This document shows, piece after piece, positions 6,725 to 9,659 of a stretch of 9,659 bases of DNA; the stretch's first letter is position 1; each line of letters begins with the position of its first letter. Origin of the DNA: Erysipelotrichaceae bacterium UBA2227 (GTDB taxonomy: Bacteria; Bacillota_I; Bacilli_A; Erysipelotrichales; Erysipelotrichaceae); contig DDYT01000011.1 of the NCBI GenBank assembly GCA_002348095.1, positions 1-9,659 on the forward strand. Reading direction: 5' to 3'. The notes below the pieces were generated by a model. The model did not search any database and was not told the DNA's origin. It worked only from the letters and a program-made list of their open reading frames with translations. The position numbers were made by a program, and so were the translations under genes.

Positions 6725-8058
6725 ACTTTACGAATTTCCTTTTCGACTTCAAAACGCTTGTATTTACTGCGATTGATAGGTAAAGATATCGGTTCGCATC
6801 GGATTTCAAATGCTGATTCGATATCATATCCTGAAAGTTCCGTATGCAACCGCTCGCTTACCTGACGGATGAGTTCGTTTGTTTCGCGTTTAAGTATCGG
6901 ATCGAGGATGATTTTCAACGAATGATCTTGGCTTTGAATGACTTTATACTCACGAATGTTCTCCGAGGAAGTGATGATCCAGCGGCTGAACAGATCCGGA
7001 AAGATGTGCTGAATCGAGCCGTCTTTTTTCTTGAAATAGAGGATATCGTCATTTCGTCCCAGGATTTTTTCGATCGTTCGGAAATGACTGCCGCACGGAC
7101 AGGGGTCATCCAATACGATCAGATCATTCATTTCATATCGGATCAGCGGCTGTGCCCGGTTGACAAGATTGGTAACGATCATGTGACTGGAAGCCACATG
7201 CGGTCGTGTGACAGGCAGATATTGCTCATCGAGCAATTCGACGACAATCAGATCTTCATTGATATGCAGATTTCCGTGCGAACAGGCAGAGGCAAACTGA
7301 CCTTCGCTTCCTTGATAGATTTCAATGACGCGGCATAGAAAAACCTCACTTAAGCGGATTTTTTCTTCCTTCTCCAAAACTTCCGCATAAGTAACGATCA
7401 TTTTTAACGGTTTTTTGATTTTATGGGCTACAGGGATCAGCAATCGGCACAAACTGGGCGGAGCCATCAGAATGTTTATCTTTTGCTGATTGATCTGAGC
7501 GATGATATGATCGACCGGTGTCATTGTCGAAAGGTATTTCAGTGAGATCAATGGAGAGTTGATATCATTGAACCCTTGTGAAAACACCCGAAGCATAAAT
7601 AGGATCCTGAAGGGAAGACAGGTCAACGGGATACCGCTGCGGGCCAGAAAGACAAAGGGCAGCCGTTGGGTAAGTGATTTTGGGGTGATATAGAGGCCTT
7701 TGTTTCCGCTGGTCCCGCTCGACAGCCCAAGCACGAATTCATCTTTGTAATAGCCCAGATAGTCCTTGTTGAGCTCCTTTTCTACAGCCACGGCCATGAC
7801 TTCATCTTTCTTCAGACCAACGGTATTCAACCGGTCAAACTGCTCCATCATCACGGTTTTATTGATGATGGGCAGTTTTCTGAGATCAGAAAAATCATTG
7901 ATCGACAGATCTGAAAGGGTTTCCTGGTAAAACGGTGAGTTTTGCTTTGCAAACCCGATCAGCGATTGAAGCTGGCTGATTTGATACCTTTCGATCGTCT
8001 TTCGGCTTGAAAAGCGCCGATGAATGATCAGTTGAAAAAAATCCGAAAGTCCGGTCAT
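6721..8058 (-). CDS. PaaK/CapK-like AMP-forming ligase
   Basis: A 445-residue adenylate-forming enzyme of the phenylacetate-CoA ligase-like (PaaK/CapK, 'F390 synthetase-related') group. These proteins activate a carboxylic acid as acyl-AMP. Motifs in order: phosphate loop SSGTSGNKG (113-121), YQGSEG (248-253) in place of the usual Y-G-x-TE, RYEMND (307-312), GRNDD hinge (334-338), and SKYKRF (431-436), which may supply the C-terminal lysine. A CPCG (320-323) together with C259, H261 and H265 resembles the zinc site of PaaK relatives. No carrier-protein or transmembrane segment is seen. Substrate unknown. The start ATG overlaps the stop of the upstream membrane protein gene as ATGA, and AAGGA lies eight bases upstream, so the two are probably coupled. 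CapK relatives often occur in surface polysaccharide loci. The 3' end overlaps ppk1 by four bases. Confidence 0.85.
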   Translation of the reverse strand: MTGLSDFFQLIIHRRFSSRKTIERYQISQLQSLIGFAKQNSPFYQETLSDLSINDFSDLRKLPIINKTVMMEQFDRLNTVGLKKDEVMAVAVEKELNKDYLGYYKDEFVLGLSSGTSGNKGLYITPKSLTQRLPFVFLARSGIPLTCLPFRILFMLRVFSQGFNDINSPLISLKYLSTMTPVDHIIAQINQQKINILMAPPSLCRLLIPVAHKIKKPLKMIVTYAEVLEKEEKIRLSEVFLCRVIEIYQGSEGQFASACSHGNLHINEDLIVVELLDEQYLPVTRPHVASSHMIVTNLVNRAQPLIRYEMNDLIVLDDPCPCGSHFRTIEKILGRNDDILYFKKKDGSIQHIFPDLFSRWIITSSENIREYKVIQSQDHSLKIILDPILKRETNELIRQVSERLHTELSGYDIESAFEIRCEPISLPINRSKYKRFEVEKEIRKV

Positions 8059-9281
8059 AGTTTTTTTCCTTCGAGTTTTTCAGCTTTGAGACTTCCGCCG
8101 GTAGATTTTAAGATTTTTGTATAAAAATATTCGACGCCATACTTATAACCGGATTTCTCCCAAATTTTCAGCATCAGTCCCCAACCCAAGGCCAATGTCA
8201 ATCCAAACAGCAATGCTGAGGGAATATCAAAAGCCAAATCAGGGATAAACATCCGTAATCCGGAAACGATAGCGGCACTGACGACACTTTCGATAAAGAA
8301 TACCGATAGGCCGGCAATCCCGAAGCGGGCAAAGAATCGGGACAGGATTCCAAGGGTCCGCGGTTTACCGAAATCGTAAAACTTCAAAGCTGCCAGGATA
8401 AAAAGCATAAACAATCCGTTTTGAGCCATCATCAAGGCAAACCATACCGGATCGATCGATCGCTGTAACATAGTGTCGGGCAACAGGATATACAAAGCCA
8501 CCCCACCGGCAAACAGGACGATGCCCAAGGGAAGTACCCGTTTCACGATGCCTTTGAAGTCCGTGGTGACCAAAAGTGCGGCGATCCAGGCTCCGAAAAG
8601 CGCAAAGGAGAGATAAGGAAATATGGGGTTGTTTTTATTGACCAGCCAGTTTAGTGAAAGAATGACGGGCCAGTTAAGGGCATCCAGTGCATCGAGATAC
8701 ATCGTATATAAGGGGATGCGTACCAGTGACAGTACAAAGAATGCCAAAGCCGAAATCACGTAGAAGCGAGGCTGTATCTTTTTAAAGAAACGATGCTGGA
8801 TGCGGAAAAATACGCCCAGCAACAGAATGTTCATAGCGATCATGACCAGACTGTCCACATACAGCACGCGTTCAAGCGTCGATGATATGAGTTTTCCGGA
8901 GGTAAACAGTTCCACCAGGATACTGTTGCTCATATATTTTTCGCTCATATGAGCCAAGCCCGGCCCGGTAAATATGAAATAGAGATACGCAACCGCAAGG
9001 ATGAATAATCCGCTGCGGAGGTTATGTCGGATGGCTGTCTGAAAAGTCAGCTTCTGATGATCAGTTTTGCGGATGTACTGATACGTATGGACCAGACCGC
9101 TGACCATGGCAAATACTCCGGCAAACATTAAAATCAGTCCGATGAAAGTTACGATCAGCGGCGGATCGCTCAAATCAAGTTCAAAGAGGCCTTCAAAATG
9201 ATAAAATGCCGTGTGCATGACAAGTAGGGCAAAAATACCGATTCCGCGTAAAACATCAAGTCCCGCAAAGTTCTTTTTCAT
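8055..9281 (-). CDS. Multi-pass membrane acyltransferase-like protein
   Basis: A 408-residue membrane protein with about ten hydrophobic segments (near 12-29, 41-66, 90-106, 142-160, 173-194, 222-239, 248-266, 281-299, 318-342, 353-373). The N-terminus GLDVLRGIGIF (8-18), with a D-x2-R-G just before helix 1 and H23 within it, matches the DUF418/DUF1624/heparan-glucosaminide acetyltransferase-like superfamily. So do NPIFPYLSFALFGA (218-231) and the late YKYGVEYFYTKI (379-390), which resembles the closing FxYGPxEWLxR of that group. The likely role is transfer of an acyl group to a surface or envelope molecule; the substrate is unknown. ATG 9281 is preferred over ATG 9314: AAGGAA lies seven bases before it, while the longer frame has no ribosome site and overlaps the promoter. 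First gene of a two-gene operon with the AMP ligase; the TGA stop overlaps the next ATG. Confidence 0.75.
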   Translation of the reverse strand: MKKNFAGLDVLRGIGIFALLVMHTAFYHFEGLFELDLSDPPLIVTFIGLILMFAGVFAMVSGLVHTYQYIRKTDHQKLTFQTAIRHNLRSGLFILAVAYLYFIFTGPGLAHMSEKYMSNSILVELFTSGKLISSTLERVLYVDSLVMIAMNILLLGVFFRIQHRFFKKIQPRFYVISALAFFVLSLVRIPLYTMYLDALDALNWPVILSLNWLVNKNNPIFPYLSFALFGAWIAALLVTTDFKGIVKRVLPLGIVLFAGGVALYILLPDTMLQRSIDPVWFALMMAQNGLFMLFILAALKFYDFGKPRTLGILSRFFARFGIAGLSVFFIESVVSAAIVSGLRMFIPDLAFDIPSALLFGLTLALGWGLMLKIWEKSGYKYGVEYFYTKILKSTGGSLKAEKLEGKKL

Positions 9282-9288
9282 ATGGTTG

Positions 9289-9294
9289 TTCCTT
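9289..9294 (-). promoter_or_regulatory. Ribosome binding site fixing ATG 9281
   Basis: On the minus strand AAGGAA (plus-strand TTCCTT) lies seven bases before ATG 9281. The upstream in-frame ATG at 9314 lies inside AT-rich TATGAT-like promoter sequence with no purine-rich site before it. Confidence 0.7.
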
Positions 9295-9314
9295 TTTTTA
9301 ATTAATATCATCAT

Positions 9315-9344
9315 ATCATATCAAAATAGAAAATAAAGATTGAA
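9315..9344 (-). promoter_or_regulatory. Probable promoter of the membrane protein/ligase operon
   Basis: On the minus strand, TGATATGAT is a TG-extended -10 (hexamer TATGAT at 9315-9320). A weak -35 TTCAAT (9339-9344) lies 18 bases upstream. Transcription would start near 9308, giving a leader of about 27 bases. The -35 overlaps the -35 of the divergent zinc-ribbon promoter. Confidence 0.5.
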
Positions 9345-9368
9345 TAATCATCGTTTTTCTGTGATAAT
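9340..9368 (+). promoter_or_regulatory. Promoter of the zinc-ribbon gene
   Basis: TTGAAT (9340-9345) and GATAAT (9363-9368) are separated by exactly 17 bases, with TGT just before the -10 (extended -10). This predicts strong sigma-A-type transcription starting near 9375 and a leader of about 100 bases. Confidence 0.75.
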
Positions 9369-9374
9369 TACAAC

Positions 9375-9476
9375 GCATGGACCTTGCCGGTCCGGCATGG
9401 ACAAATCAAACGAAAACATTCCTTAACACTGGAGTTTCGGCCTGATTGAACATCACTTGTTAAGGAGGACAATACA
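9375..9476 (+). promoter_or_regulatory. Structured 5' leader with SD-sequestering hairpin
   Basis: The leader holds TTCCTTAACA (9419-9428), which can pair with TGTTAAGGAG (9458-9467): nine Watson-Crick pairs plus one G-T. This covers most of the Shine-Dalgarno AAGGAGG (9462-9468), nine bases before the ATG at 9477. Upstream are two mutually exclusive small hairpins: GGACC/GGTCC (9379-9383 with 9389-9393) and TGCCG/CGGCA (9385-9389 with 9393-9397). The pairing is seen in the sequence. A regulatory role (thermosensor, protein- or ligand-controlled translation) is inference; no known riboswitch class was recognised. Confidence 0.5.
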
Positions 9477-9653
9477 ATGGCAAACATCTCAATCGTATGC
9501 AAAGGGTGCGGTGAAACATTTTTATTCACCGACAACGAACAAGCTTTCTACAAAGAAAAGGGCTTCGAGAACGAACCGCTGCGCTGCCCGGATTGCCGCA
9601 AAGCTCGCAAACAGCAGCGGAACAACAGTCGCTACAACAACAATAGCTGGTAA
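9477..9653 (+). CDS. Small zinc-ribbon protein (zf-trcl-like)
   Basis: A complete 58-residue protein. Two CxxC knuckles, C8-C11 (VCKGCGE) and C37-C40 (RCPDCRK), form a four-cysteine zinc ribbon of the 'probable zinc-ribbon' type common as small stand-alone Bacillota proteins. The middle FLFTDNEQAFYKEKGFENEP (15-34) is the typical segment of this family. The C-terminal tail from 41 is rich in Arg, Lys, Gln and Asn and ends in Trp, which suggests nucleic-acid contact. The function is not known; some database entries call relatives 'cytochrome c551', which the sequence does not support since no haem CxxCH motif is present. A strong AAGGAGG precedes the ATG, and the long structured leader suggests translational control. 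Divergent from the membrane protein gene. Confidence 0.88.
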   Translation: MANISIVCKGCGETFLFTDNEQAFYKEKGFENEPLRCPDCRKARKQQRNNSRYNNNSW

Positions 9654-9659
9654 ATCATG

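Noticed and set aside
6661..6790. Terminator between ppk1 and the convergent ligase
   Set aside because: Only short 3-4 bp complementary stretches without a T tract; not enough to call.
6844..7338. 164-codon plus-strand open frame
   Set aside because: Antisense shadow of the AMP-ligase gene, which carries clear motifs; no ribosome binding site or protein family recognised.
9282..9314. 11-residue extension of the membrane protein to ATG 9314
   Set aside because: No ribosome site upstream, and it overlaps the predicted promoter; ATG 9281 has AAGGAA at good spacing.

Overview
The window looks like an ordinary chromosomal stretch from a low-to-moderate GC Gram-positive (Bacillota-type) bacterium, possibly Erysipelotrichia-like or another lineage near the Mollicutes. 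The lineage is an inference from Shine-Dalgarno strength, TG-extended -10 promoters, tRNA style and gene content. TGA, TAA and TAG are all used as stops and Trp is TGG, so the standard bacterial code applies.

Layout. At the left edge are the last two genes of a tRNA operon, initiator tRNA-Met(CAT) and tRNA-Phe(GAA), closed by an intrinsic terminator (3-188). Next comes yaaA (peroxide-stress, DUF328) on the minus strand, divergent from rimO (ribosomal protein S12 methylthiotransferase). The rimO terminator runs straight into the promoter of a tight four-gene plus-strand operon (2399-6724). Its genes are a SixA-like histidine phosphatase, a CHAD-domain protein, a short exopolyphosphatase (Ppx/GppA) and polyphosphate kinase Ppk1, separated by 4, 15 and 2 bases. 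This is a polyphosphate module: Ppk1 makes and Ppx degrades polyP, CHAD proteins bind polyP, and the SixA-like enzyme may act on a phosphohistidine.

The polyP operon collides tail to tail (4-base overlap, no terminator seen) with a minus-strand pair. One is a multi-pass membrane protein of the DUF418/DUF1624 acyltransferase-like type. The other is a PaaK/CapK-like AMP-forming ligase. They overlap by ATGA and are probably translationally coupled. At the right edge, divergent from this pair, is a 58-codon zinc-ribbon protein with a strong promoter and a leader of about 100 bases that can fold over its own ribosome binding site.

Most interesting points: the compact sixA-CHAD-ppx-ppk1 operon, the SD-sequestering leader of the zinc-ribbon gene, and an initiator tRNA with several unpaired positions at the T-stem/acceptor junction. 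I saw no mobile elements, CRISPR arrays, broken genes or defence systems.
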